From the NCBI GenBank assembly GCA_038496675.1, contig CM076669.1:8257720-8321719 (forward strand): DNA of 64,000 nt. The letters run 5' to 3'. This stretch comes from Rachycentron canadum. Taxonomy: Eukaryota; Chordata; Actinopteri; Carangiformes; Rachycentridae. The translations under genes and the position numbers were made by a program. A model generated the notes under the pieces. That model was not told the DNA's origin, ran no database searches, and was given only the letters and a program-made list of their open reading frames with translations. Numbering within the stretch: the stretch's first letter is position 1; each line of letters begins with the position of its first letter. Shown one piece after another: positions 1-10,278 of this stretch.

Positions 1-47
1 ATGATGCCATCATACATCACAGAGTTCCAGTCCTCTCCTGTTAGGAT
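1..47 (-). CDS. cacna1c: cacna1c exon, domain II selectivity filter, partial
   Basis: The exon is cut by the left window edge. After a CAG acceptor it reads ILTGEDWNSVMYDGI and then the first two bases of the next codon. The Glu in TGEDW is the domain II member of the EEEE ring that gives Ca2+ selectivity. It joins in phase 0 to the exon ending LLTVFQ. The rest of the exon (pore helix end and IIS6) should lie just outside the window. Confidence 0.93.
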   Translation of the reverse strand, partial: MLTGEDWNSVMYDGI

Positions 48-306
48 CTGTGGAGAAAGAAAGAAAGAAATAAAGCGCTGCAAAAAGAAAATCTTATAAA
101 ACCTTTGATTTTCACCCTGTCAGTGATAGATTGGATTTCATTTCATTCTGAGACTGATGACTTCTAAATGTTGTTGTACTGAACAGATGAAAATCTTGAG
201 ATCATAATTTCATGGACAAAAGCTGAGAATTGAACATGGACCAAGATGGGAGAGGAAACAGCAGCAGAACAAAGACAGAGAGCAGGAACAACCATGGCGT
301 CATTAC
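48..306 (-). other. short intron in domain II
   Basis: A 259-nt intron between the IIS5 exon and the filter exon, with GTAATG donor and CACAG acceptor. It is AT-rich with a GAAA-rich patch on the plus strand near 55-75. Nothing else is visible. Confidence 0.85.
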
Positions 307-508
307 CTGAAACACAGTGAGCAGAGACTGGGGAAAGTTGTCAAAGGTGCTGCGCCGGGTTTCGTCGAAGTTGAATTTTCCCCCAAAGAGCTGCATGCCG
401 AGCAGGGAAAAGATGATGATGAAGAGGAAGAGCAGGAGCAACAGGGAAGCGATGGAGCGAACAGAGTTTAGCAGGGAGGCCACCAGGTTGGACAGCGAGT
501 TCCAGTAT
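307..508 (-). CDS. cacna1c: cacna1c exon, end of IIS4, S4-S5 linker, IIS5 and start of P-loop
   Basis: This 202-nt exon starts in phase 2 (completing the Arg codon of ITR) and ends in phase 0. It reads YWNSLSNLVASLLNSVRS (S4-S5 linker), IASLLLLLFLFIIIFSLLG (IIS5) and then MQLFGGKFNFDETRRST and FDNFPQSLLTVFQ leading to the pore. The acceptor is a CAG after a run of C, and the donor is GTAATG. Compared with the mammalian Cav1.2 and Cav1.3 sequences I remember, the stretch between FDE and TRRST lacks two residues (MQ or TQ), consistent with a clean 6-nt in-frame difference. Otherwise it is near-identical to Cav1.2. Confidence 0.96.
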
Positions 509-761
509 CTGGGGGAGAGATATCCAGTAAAATCTGTAAACTCTATTATGAGATAATATATGCTGATGTGTGAAGGCACATAAATAAACACTTTATGTCT
601 TACAAATACACACTCAACTTGACTTTGTTTTCCAGTAAAATGTGTCATTGACTTCTCATAACTTGTTATATGTCAAGGACCAGTCTGTCTTTTCTGTCCG
701 CGGAGTGCATCAAGCATCCAGAGGACACTGGGTAACACAGCAGTTGCTCCTGTCTCTCTTT

Positions 762-796
<35 letters not shown>

Positions 797-871
797 GTAG
801 AAGGACAAAGGGAAAGACACTCCTTGATGGCAAAAAAGATAAATGTTAATATCACAAATGTCTTTATTAAC
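509..871 (-). other. intron between IIS3-S4 and IIS5 exons
   Basis: A 363-nt intron holding one dinucleotide repeat, (TG)n on the plus strand at 766-792, which is CA repeat in the pre-mRNA about 80 nt after the unusual GTTAAT donor. No other feature seen. Confidence 0.85.
766..792. repeat. (TG)n microsatellite
   Basis: About thirteen uninterrupted TG units within a small intron. CA repeats in RNA are known hnRNP L binding sequences. Confidence 0.95.
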
Positions 872-1023
872 CTGGTTATTTTGAAGATTCGCAGCAAGCG
901 TACACAGCGTAACACAGAGATGCCGAGAGGAGACATGATCTTGGTTTCCACCAGAATGGTCTCCAGAATTCCTCCACAAACCACAAAGCTGTCAAAGCGG
1001 TTAAAGAGCGAAACAAAGTATGC
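872..1023 (-). CDS. cacna1c: cacna1c exon, IIS3 and voltage sensor IIS4
   Basis: This 152-nt exon is phase 0 in and phase 2 out. It reads AYFVSLFNRFDSFVVCGGIL, then ETILVETKIMSPLG, then the IIS4 sensor GISVLRCVRLLRIFKIT, whose regularly spaced Arg/Lys residues are the gating charges. The final AG is completed as Arg by the next exon. The acceptor is preceded by a good pyrimidine tract. The donor is AG followed by GTTAAT, which departs from the usual GTRAGT. FNRFDSFVV has Ser where mammalian Cav1.2 has Cys. Confidence 0.96.
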
Positions 1024-1165
1024 CTGTGGAGAGCAAGAGGAGAAGATAAAGAAGGTCAAGATAGAAAGCAGAGGAAGTTCACACTTTTCCTGACAATCGT
1101 ATAATTCGTGAGAGTGGCCTTTTCTAACAATTTTGACAAATAACATTGACTTATTAGCCTCTTAC

Positions 1166-1239
1166 CTGTAGTCCCAGACTGTACATTTTCAACAGCATCT
1201 CACCAGTGAAGAGTGCCAGCAACACCTTATTAGCTATGT
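1166..1239 (-). CDS. cacna1c: cacna1c exon, IIS2
   Basis: This 74-nt exon is phase 1 in and phase 0 out. It encodes (D)IANKVLLALFTGEMLLKMY and then SLGLQ, corresponding to mammalian [20 protein letters not shown]. The Glu and Lys of GEMLLK are conserved counter-charges in the voltage-sensor domain. Flanked by a CAG acceptor and GTAAGA donor. Confidence 0.96.
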
Positions 1240-1416
1240 CTGGGGAGATGAGAAGAAAGGAGAGGAAGAAAGGAAGCACAGAGGAAATCAGATGGGGTAG
1301 GAAAAAGAAAAAAATAAAGGTGGAATAAAAATTGACATGGGTAAGGAGGTACTGGTGAAGACAGAAAAGTGAATGATTTATCTCAGATTAGACAAATGCA
1401 AAGTGTGTTCACATAC

Positions 1417-1577
1417 CTTGTACATCAGTTAACCACTGAGGCTGCTGGTGATGTTCAGAGGCGATGGTCAGAGTGTTGAGGAAAACCAGGAAGATGACCA
1501 GCCAATAGAAAACCTGTGATTTGACTGCCGCCCGGCATTTCCTTCTGCACAGTCTGTTCCACCTTCGAGAATAGCGA
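1417..1577 (-). CDS. cacna1c: cacna1c exon, end of I-II linker and IIS1
   Basis: This 161-nt exon is phase 2 in and phase 1 out. It begins with basic linker residues (S)[19 protein letters not shown], then SQVFYWLVIFLVFLNTLTI (IIS1) and ASEHHQQPQWLTDVQ. Mammalian Cav1.2 has [20 protein letters not shown] at the start, so the framework is conserved. The upstream intron end is an unusually long pyrimidine-rich stretch on this strand. Confidence 0.96.
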
Positions 1578-1905
1578 CTGAGAAGGAGAGTTTGAGACAG
1601 AAAAGGAGAAACAGAAAGGTGCAGAAATAGGAGAGACAGAAGGAAGGGAAATGAAGAAAGGTGAGAAAAGAGATAAAGAGAGGTAAAGGGGTCAGAGACA
1701 GGGTGAGGAAAAGGGCAGGGTGGAGAGATGGGGAATTCAAGGACAGGGGATGAATGAAATACGGAAGCAGAGCAGGGAAAAAGAAAGATAGAGGAAGGCC
1801 GAGTGCCCACGAGAGAAGAAATAAGAAAAACAAAGAATGATCAAAAGAAACAAGTGAAGAATAGAGTGAAAAACAAACAGCCGAGGAAAAAGAAAAAAAG
1901 ACAGT
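1578..1905 (-). promoter_or_regulatory. extended pyrimidine tract upstream of IIS1 exon
   Basis: The plus strand is strongly purine-rich (GAGA, GGAA and AAAG runs), so the pre-mRNA upstream of the acceptor is a pyrimidine tract of about 330 nt, far longer than a normal splice tract. It could bind PTB-type proteins or simply be low-complexity drift. Confidence 0.6.
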
Positions 1906-3435
1906 CAATTAGTTTTGGCTTCAGAGTAGTGATGACATCACCCCTTGGTCTGTGGTTGTCTGTTGTTTGAGAGCAGAGCTGTGGAACAGAGTTAGTCATC
2001 CTCAAAGACGTTTTCACACCCAGGAGAGGCCTATATGAAGAGCTTTGTTGCAGAATGAGATATGCACCATTTGAGAAAAAAAACAGAAACACTTATTCTT
2101 ACGAAATGATTGAAGGAACAAATTTAAAGTGAAATGTGTTTTATTGTGAGTCACACTTTAATAGAAATTCATGCTTCAACAGAAGAAGTGGTTCGTTTTA
2201 GTGTAACAAAAACATTCTTCTCTGTAGACAATTCAACGTGTGGTTGTGTGTTGTAATGTGCAGTCTTTTGTGCACTGTTCTTGCCCTCTACTGCTGAAAA
2301 TAAAAATTATTGTTTCTGGTAATTACCAGCTTCACACTTTGAGGTCACATCTACTGTATGTGAAACAGTGCACTCACTGGGTCATACCATTTTTTTTAAA
2401 TACACCCATGTACAAATGATTTAATTACTGTAAAATTTCATATCACATTTGTCCCTTGTCCAGTAAGTCAGTGAATGAGATCAAAGCAACTGAAGACTGT
2501 AACTTGGATTTTTGTTGTTCTAACTGTGGAGAAGCTGTGAAGCATGAATCTCTCTTTAGAGTTTTGTATGTTCATATATGTATCACCCCGGACACTTTAA
2601 GGGAGCATGAGCCATTACTATCCATTTCCCATATGTAAAAAATACAGGTGCAACACACCCCAGCTATGAGTACACCGTTAAAATGGCAACATGTGATTAG
2701 AAGAATTTGCTCCAAATTACCTTTAAGGTTAATGAGGAGGCAATAATTTGATAATAATAGACTGTTTTTAAGCAGAGTGGAAAAGAAAAGTGGACAACCA
2801 TCCAAGGGTATTCTCATACTGCAGAGATAAACACTGGTAAATTAAGTAATAAATGTATTTATCATCCTCTATTTAAATTAGCAAAATAAACCCAGACTAC
2901 AACTGGCCTTGGTAGGTATCTCACTGTATTTATATATTTATATGGGTGTTTATCCATCATATGTACTTAACTCACCACACCAGCAAGATAATTTGTTGTG
3001 TACTATAATTGCCAGGCATCTTTTTAAACAAATCAACACAACTCAGGGGGGAAGTATTCTCCCTCTCTGCCTTTACAACATTCCCCAGTCTTCTGTTTGA
3101 GTGTGTGAGAGCTGTTTAGAGTCGGTTATGGCACAGTGACTTCTGCCGTGATGCACACACTGAATGTTACATGAGACACGACTCACAACACAACACCAGC
3201 GAACATGCATTCTTACAGTAAAAGACGCACCACTTTTAATATGTCTGTGATTGTATGTTGGGACCTTTCAGAACAATTAACATTGCAGTTATTCATTAAT
3301 ATAAACGTTCAGAATGAAAGCATGTGTTCACAGGTAACGCAATTTGTTTTCTTTCCTTTTAGAGGACAGTATATGTCACTGTTTTGAGAATGGCAAATTC
3401 TCTTTGAAGGCCCAGTTTGATCTTTTGAGAATGAT

Positions 3436-3772
3436 ACTTATTTGTTTTCTTGCCAAGAGTTAGACGAGAACATCAATTCCACTCTCATCTTTCTGTTGTA
3501 TATAAAGCTGCAGCTAGCTGCTTGTTAGCTAAGCTTAACACAAAGACTGGAAACAAGGAGAGGGGCACATCACCCACTTCAAAACCACAGTATGTTGTTC
3601 TTGGACTTATTCCTGGATGTGCTTGGAAGTATATAAAGCCAGGCTAGACATTTCCACCTTTCCGGTATTAAAGGTAAGCTAAGTCAACTGACTGCTGGCT
3701 GTTGCTTCACCTTCATCATACAGACATGTGAGTGGTATTGATCTTCTAATGAAAGGTTCAGTACGAATAAGC
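3436..3772. mobile_element. inverted-repeat interspersed element (MITE-like)
   Basis: The left end (from ACTTATTTG through GCCAAGAGTTAGACGAGAA, then CACTCTCAT and GTTAGCTAAGCTTA) is mirrored by the right end (GTAAGCTAAGTCAACTG, then GTGAGTGGTATTGATCTTCT and CGAATAAGC). The ends are diverged inverted repeats of about 100 bp around a short core. I recognise the GTTAGCTTAGCTTAGC / AAAGACTGGAAAC motif as a very common teleost repeat but cannot name the family. No coding capacity is visible. Confidence 0.65.
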
Positions 3773-3934
3773 ACCCAAAACAAACTATTCCTTTTAACGT
3801 CAAGGCTCTCTATTACCATGTCTGTTTGTCTGTGTCTTCCACGCACACAAATACACACACATCAAGTGACCGCATAAATGCCACATCAAAAGAGACAATA
3901 GAGCAGGTGACTATGGTAAACAACATCTACTAAC

Positions 3935-3961
3935 CTGAACTTGGATTTGGAGATCCTATTT
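3935..3961 (-). CDS. cacna1c: cacna1c 27-nt microexon in the I-II linker
   Basis: Only 27 nt between a TTCCAG acceptor and a GTTAGT donor, encoding NRISKSKF with split Ala and Ser codons at its ends. Mammalian Cav1.2 has HRISKSKFS at exactly this point, and both junction phases fit, which makes a chance match unlikely despite the small size. The exon is symmetric (phase 2 at both ends), so skipping it would delete nine residues and keep the frame. It is too short to be found by ORF length and was placed by homology and splice sites. Confidence 0.92.
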
Positions 3962-4939
3962 CTGGAACACAGAAAACAAAATGGATTATACACACACACA
4001 TAACACACATAAAGACAGGTACACAACATGAAAGGGGTGATTTGAGAGGGATAAAGGGGAAATGCTTCCCTCATTACCACAAGTAGTAAATGTGTTCCTT
4101 GATCAGCTTAGTTGTGTGTGTCCACTATTTTCTGCACTTTTCACATACAATCAGCTTGTATCATTGAGTAAACTGCTAGTAATTTACTAGCTTACAATCT
4201 GAGGTGAAATATACTGTTAGATGATCAAAGAACACAACTGCTGAAAAATCTGATCGTCCGTTTTTATGCACCCACTGGTGTCAGATTTCGGGTACAAATG
4301 ACCATGATTTGTAGCCACCACTTTTCTTTTGAACAAATCACCCCTGCAAACATGTATACAGTGGCATCCAGTCAAAAGAAATAATGCTGCGAGTTTGGAT
4401 TTTCTCCAATCAACCCTGGTGTGAAAAAACACAGTGTATTAATAGAAAAATGTCTGTTGATTGTTCACCACTGTACCAGCAGAAAGTACATACATAAAGA
4501 ACTGAGGACAAGAGATTATGGAAGACATATTGTCTCTGAGAAGAGAGGAGAAGAAAAGAAGAGAAGAGAGAAATTCCTATGGTGGAAATCAATAATCATG
4601 ACAGATCACATCTGCTGAATTCATGACTTCAAAGTCACAAAGCACCACTTGCTGGGAAGTTTATAGGCTGAAGCTGTTCTACCATCCAATGATTGTTTCA
4701 CTATAAACAAACCTGATGCACAAAATAACACAAATGTTTGGTTAGGTGGATGCAATGACCACATTAAATGATGCATTAGTTGATGTCTTTATGGCTCATT
4801 TTGTAACATTTGAATTTCTTGTATTTTAATTTTGAAAAATTAAATGAATCAAAAGAGGATATAGCAGTATCACACGAAAACAAAATCATCCCCTTTTGGG
4901 AGTTGCTGTGAGCAACTGTGTCCTGATTTGTCTGTAAAA

Positions 4940-5052
4940 GCAGATGAATTGACTGAACAGCTGACTGATTGTCTGACTGACCAACTGACTGAAACGATGA
5001 AATGAGTCACTGACTGACTGAACGAAAGAATAAAATGACTGACTGGCTGGAT
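4940..5052. repeat. degenerate (TGAC)n-type tandem repeat
   Basis: Many copies of CTGA/ACTG in imperfect register, interrupted by AT-rich patches. The small open frames across it come from this periodicity. Confidence 0.6.
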
Positions 5053-6725
5053 ATGGGGGCTGACAGTACACACGTCTCTTCTCTCCATGTGTCCGTCTCG
5101 ATTATGAGATCAGCAGGCGCCAAAGTAGCTCCTACCCCGAGGTCTGTCTCCATAGCGATGTGAGGAAGAACTGACAAACACTGAAAATCTCAAGTCTTAT
5201 CTCCATAATAGTGCAAGCAAATGCCCCCAGCCTTAAGTGTTGCAATCTACAGAGGGAGGGCTTGTATTTCTAGTTGTGGCAAGGTTGTTAATTCATTAGG
5301 TTCTGGACAGTCAGATTACTGTGAATATTACTTATTTAAGTAAAACTCAAAATAGGTGTAAGTACAGACATAAATGTTTTAGACCTATTGTGCACATTTT
5401 TCAACTGAGTTTGACTTTATAGCAGTTTTAAGATATAAATGCCAAAAGTATACCCAATACTCCAACAAGGTGTTTACTGGAACACAAGTAAATAATATAT
5501 AATTTCATGGCATTTAGGGATGGAACTTTTATTAACATTGCTTTATATTTGTATTTGTTGCACAATGAAATGTGCATTTATAGCACAAAACATCAATTAA
5601 AAATGTATCAGCAACTATTATATATATAATTTTAGTCATTTTTTAAGCATAAATGTCAAATACATGATGAGACCAGCTTCTGAAATGTGAGGACTTAATG
5701 ACTTAGTGATATTAAACAGTGTGTTCATGTTGTGGACTGTTGGTTGAATATAAAATTGCAGCTTCAACAATGTCTGTTCTACTAAGATTGAGAAGATATA
5801 GAATTATGCTTTGTATTTCTGGCACTGGCTGAAGACATATTCTTTGTTTTGCCTTGTTTTGGTCTGACAGGGGGACAAACAAACATAACAAAAGACAAAG
5901 TAACAGATGGACAGCGAGAGTACAGATAAACAACAGTGTGTCATCCAAGTGTGCCTAGTATATTTACTGTTCCTCTGAGTCTTTCTGATTCAACGCAATT
6001 TCACCTATAAATTGTCTATTTTACGCTAAACCTTTCTCTGTTCTATTCATTTCTGTTATGCTACGTTCAGAGTGATGAGCAGTTTTGTGTGTAGGTGTCT
6101 TTGCTTGTGTGTGCTGAAGTAGGCCCGCTGGGGTCACGGCTCCTGTGTGGCCTCATGTATAAGAAAGAAAGCAACGCACTTGTTTGAATAATGTAAAAAA
6201 TGAAAGGAGAGGGGAGAGCAGGAGTGAGTGAGTCAGCTGTTCATGAGCTCCCACAGGGGAGGAGAAAAGCACTTCACCAGGAAACACGTGAAGGAGAAAG
6301 AAAGAGAGCGAGAGCAGAAACAGAGGGAAAGAGGATGTGTGATTACTACTAAATGAGATGTAGATGTTCTGCTTTTCTGCATTTTGTTAAGTCCAAAATG
6401 ACGACTGGGTTTTCCTTGTACCAAATGAGTTGACAAGCACTTTGGCCTCCTGATGGGCTTCTTTTCTAATTTCTTCCTCTGTTAATGTGCCTTCAGCAAA
6501 AAACATTGCCATGGAACATTTCTGTCTCAGGAACTTTACAAGTAAAACTGACACAAGATATTTTTCTTGTGTAGAAAGATAAATAATTGCAATTTTGATG
6601 GTTTAGTTGTAGTTTACTACAAAAACATATAGGACATGGCAGCTGCTGCACTATTAAGGCCTTGAAAAAAATATTCTGCAATGTTTTACTGACCTACATC
6701 TCAAGCAGGCCACACATACTTGGGT

Positions 6726-6757
6726 AAAAAAAAAAAAAAAGTAAAAAAAAAAAAAAA
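6726..6757. repeat. double poly(A) tract
   Basis: Two runs of fifteen A separated by GT. No target-site duplication or SINE body is obvious next to it. Confidence 0.9.
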
Positions 6758-7129
6758 TCATTGGCTTCGGAAATGACTGCCTCTGGGAGTAGAAAATGTG
6801 GTTAGTTGTCTCTTCAGATCCATCCAAGTTCTCCCATTTAAAAATTCAACAGTTTGTGCTATGATGACAACCCACTGTTATTGTCCTCTGCTCTCCTCTA
6901 GCCAATGTCAATGTATGAATTTCTCTAGACCACAGTGAGCTTGATGAGGTCTGGCTTAGAGAGATCCGTGAAGGATAGAGGCAGGCTGAGCCACTTGTAC
7001 CGTGGCTAATACAGGAAAGATGCAGGATAGAGTTCATCCTTGGGACTGACCGAAGGTGACTGAGAAAGCTGAGGAAAAGAGGGAGGAGGAAGAGGCGTGT
7101 GTGTGAGAGAGCGCGGCAGAGGTACTTAC

Positions 7130-7220
7130 GCTAGCCGGGTACAGCAGGTCTCCCCCTCGACATCTCCCCCGGGGGCGTTGTCTGTGTTGACTGATTCATT
7201 CTCACTGGCTGGCATGCTCA
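7130..7220 (-). CDS. cacna1c: cacna1c exon, I-II linker (SMPASENES segment)
   Basis: This 91-nt exon is phase 1 in and phase 2 out. It encodes SMPASENESVNTDNAPGGDV and then EGETCCTRL(A). It aligns to mammalian Cav1.2 [20 protein letters not shown] followed by EGENCGARLA; the GGD-EGE part separates Cav1.2 from Cav1.3. The first codon depends on splicing: joined to 15730-15814 it is CTG (Leu), and joined to the 13149-13223 cassette it is GTG (Val), as in mammalian transcripts with exon 9*. Acceptor TCTCAG, donor GTAAGT. Confidence 0.95.
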
Positions 7221-9353
7221 CTGAGAGACAGAAAGGAGCAGAGGCAGAGAAAGAGATGGCAGATGTAGAGAGGTGGAAAAAAAAATAAAGAAAGAGAAAA
7301 TTTAATTAACAGGACAGAGAAATGGGTTGTACATCCTTGCTTAAACCATCCTTGTGCTTTCTATTATATAGCTTGCACTAAACTTTGGTTTTGAAATATC
7401 AACTTTACAAATTTACTGCACAGTTGGTTACTAGAAAAAGCACCTTCTATAAGATAATACTGAGGAGCTGCAGTGAATCCTGGGTCAAACATCAGATTTA
7501 CTTTGTGAAGTAATATTTTATAAAGTTATCCTTCCCCAGAATACAAACTAATTAAAAGATGCTGTTGACATGTAGGGATTCACAAGTCAGCATTGTCCAA
7601 CCCAACTAATTAAGACCCACTGTTACATGTATACCCTTGAGTCAATAAAAACATTCCCAAATTTTGCATTGATTGCCTAAAGTAATTACGTTGCAAGTTG
7701 CCACACTAGCAATATTTAGTAGTTATGGATCCTGGGACACAACCTCTGAAACAGCTATTAGTATGGATTACAATTTCTAAGCTGAGGGATAGTGTAACGT
7801 CAAGTTAACTACATCTTAACAAAACCCTGCTATGATTTTAGAGCTCATGGAGATTGAAAGAAAAAAAAAAAACACAATGTAGATTTCTTTCTTTGGTCTC
7901 AAAAAATTGCGGGGTGATGCAGGAGCTCGATGACAGAAATAAAAATATTGTGATATATAAAAAATATGCATTAACTTTCATTTTGGCAGGATTTATGTAA
8001 ATACAAACTTAAAATTAATTCCATGGTCTAAAGATGCTTTTGCAGATGTGTAAACAGGTAGTAAACCTGCTGAGCCTATTCTTTCTCTGTTTATAAAATC
8101 ACAAGGAGACTGAAAATGGGTCACTTTGTCCATGTTTAAAGACAAATATGATAATATGTAATGATGTGTAACATGGAGGGATGAATAGCAGGAAGATTGA
8201 GGCAGGACCGAGGCTGTAGAAGAAGGACAGGAGTAATATTAAGTGCCAGTTAAGGTTGCAAAAGTGTTTAAGTGGAAAAAGAGTGAGAACGGACTGGAAT
8301 GTGGGGAGGGAGTGATGGATGCATAGAGAAAGGTATGGATACAGGGAGAAAGAGTAAGGAGTGAATGTGGGGATGGTTGGTTGAGAGACTGATATGAAGT
8401 GATACATTGCTTTTTATTGCTTCTGTCAGTCTTTGCCTGCCTGCGGGAATGAGCTGTGCTCCCCTCGCTGTCACCTCAAACACTTATTGTAACACCAGAG
8501 TCTGATACTGCATATGAATCCCAATGTCTTTTCTGTTAAAATAAGATATTCACTGTTGGAAACAAAAAAAATAAAAAATAAAAAAATCACTCCTGCAAAC
8601 CTGCTCTTAGTATGAAGCGCAAGAAACATGATCAGCACTTATGATGAGAAGGCATTTGCCTTGGAACTTGAGATATCATCTTACTTACTGGCAGATTTGC
8701 AGAAGTGCATTCTCCAAAAATGAAATTGAATACACAGAGCTTGTCTGGAAATGTGCTCTATTTTCATCACATCCAGTTGCAGAGTTTTGTGAGTTGGAGA
8801 ATGATTTTCAACCCTGGCACTGGAGCTAATGTAATTCGAGATTCATGCAGATTCATTGATGGGAAATCTAGAAACCCACAATTTCCATGTCAAAAAAAAA
8901 TAATGTTGAACCTTAGCTACAACTTAAGCAATGAAAAGCAAGAAAGTAAAGTGTCTCATGTGTCTGGTCACCCCAAGTTAAAGAGGGCAGGAGTCATGAA
9001 AAAGTTTTGGGTGCCGACTATTACAATATAGCAATCTGTGACCATTTTGCAGTCTATCCCAGGTCCCGTGGCTGATTCAAAAAGAGATTATCATTTAATT
9101 TATGAGTTATGACTTTCTATAAATTAAAAAAAACTAAGCGGGTATGTAAGCACTTAGCTAACATAATACATCAAAGTAAGCTACAGAGAGTGAGCAGTGT
9201 ATGAGGGCAGTGACACTTGTGGCGAGTGATGGATAAATTCAGTGTTGTAGGGATCAGAATGGTCTCTCTGAACATGAAGGTCTCTGCAGTGCGTCTTCCC
9301 TCACATCGACACATGTCACCTGCTGCTATCCTACACGGTTAAAAGCACTTGCA

Positions 9354-9367
9354 CCCCCCCCCCCCCC
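9354..9367. repeat. poly(C) run
   Basis: Fourteen consecutive C, G-rich in the transcript. A length-error hotspot in sequencing. Confidence 0.9.
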
Positions 9368-9948
9368 AGTCTCTCCTGAGGCCAAAGCCTTTCAAATATA
9401 AAACCAGCCTTGTGCCTACTCCTCAATGGAGCGCTGAACTAGTTTAATACCTATTGTTAGAGTAAACCCCAAAGACCAGAGACACAGAGATGAAGGAAAT
9501 GCAAGGAAAAAGAACCCAGAGTATGGGAGGGAGAGAAATGGCAACAGGGAGGATGGGAATGAGATGATGGGTAAGGATCACAAATTTTTCAATAGCAAGA
9601 GGGATTTGTTCATTCTTAATAATTTTGGCAAGTATTAAAAAAAAAGAAAAACAACAGTCTCTCTAAAATAAGCAACCTTCAAAATAATGTATAGAGCCGA
9701 ATGACAATTCAATGATTCACTAAAGAAGCTTTTGGAAAATAATGTGTGTATGTATTTGTGTCCTTGTACATCTGCCCATCATGTATCTGTTTTGGGTCAG
9801 TCAACATACTAAAACAGGGCTTAAGTCAGATACTAAATATCTTGTCTTTTTCAGATATTCCAAACAGTAAAAATGTCAGATGCCAAACTGACAAAAACTG
9901 TCCATAAATTCATGGTTTAAATCCCTGCATCATTGTTGAGAACAGCAG

Positions 9949-10278
9949 CCCAGCAGGCAACGGAAATCAATGTAACGTCAAAAAGACGAGCACTCATGAA
10001 CATCAGACAGACCTTACATTTAAGTTGGAGATGAAAGTCAGGTTGATGTCAAAACCCAACTGACTATGTGATGTTTAGCTGACATTTAGCAGACGTTGAG
10101 TTTTGATCAGCATAGATCATGAGAATCTATGCTGATCAACGTCAACTGTCGTCAGTATTCTACTAATTCAGACTGGCATGAGACATTGACCCGACATTAA
10201 GTTTTTGTCACTGGCAACTTAAATTCAACCGAAAAGCAACATCTAACGACGTTGGTGGCCAGGAGTGTGCCTGCTGGG
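9949..10278. mobile_element. non-autonomous DNA transposon with 11-bp terminal inverted repeats
   Basis: The ends are exact inverted repeats, CCCAGCAGGCA at 9949-9959 and TGCCTGCTGGG at 10268-10278. The 330-bp interior is full of short AACGTC / GACGTT and GATGTTTAG / TGACATT motifs and includes a perfect 15-bp hairpin. I recognise the CCCAGCAGGCA termini with CAACGTC-rich interior as a widespread teleost repeat; the superfamily is not certain. No transposase is present. AG flanks both ends, so any target-site duplication is at most 2 bp. Confidence 0.75.

Larger units (their letters stand above)
1578..3934 (-). other. intron between the microexon and IIS1 exon
   Basis: A 2357-nt intron. The end next to the IIS1 exon is a long pyrimidine tract in the transcript. 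It also carries an inverted-repeat mobile element at 3436-3772. Between about 1950 and 3400 I see only AT-rich unique-looking sequence; the small open frames there lack coding character. Confidence 0.8.
3962..7129 (-). other. intron between SMPASENES exon and microexon
   Basis: A 3168-nt intron. It contains degenerate ACTG/TGAC repeats near 4945-5050, a double poly(A) tract at 6726-6757, and otherwise AT-rich sequence. No gene, structured RNA or recognisable transposon found. Confidence 0.8.
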
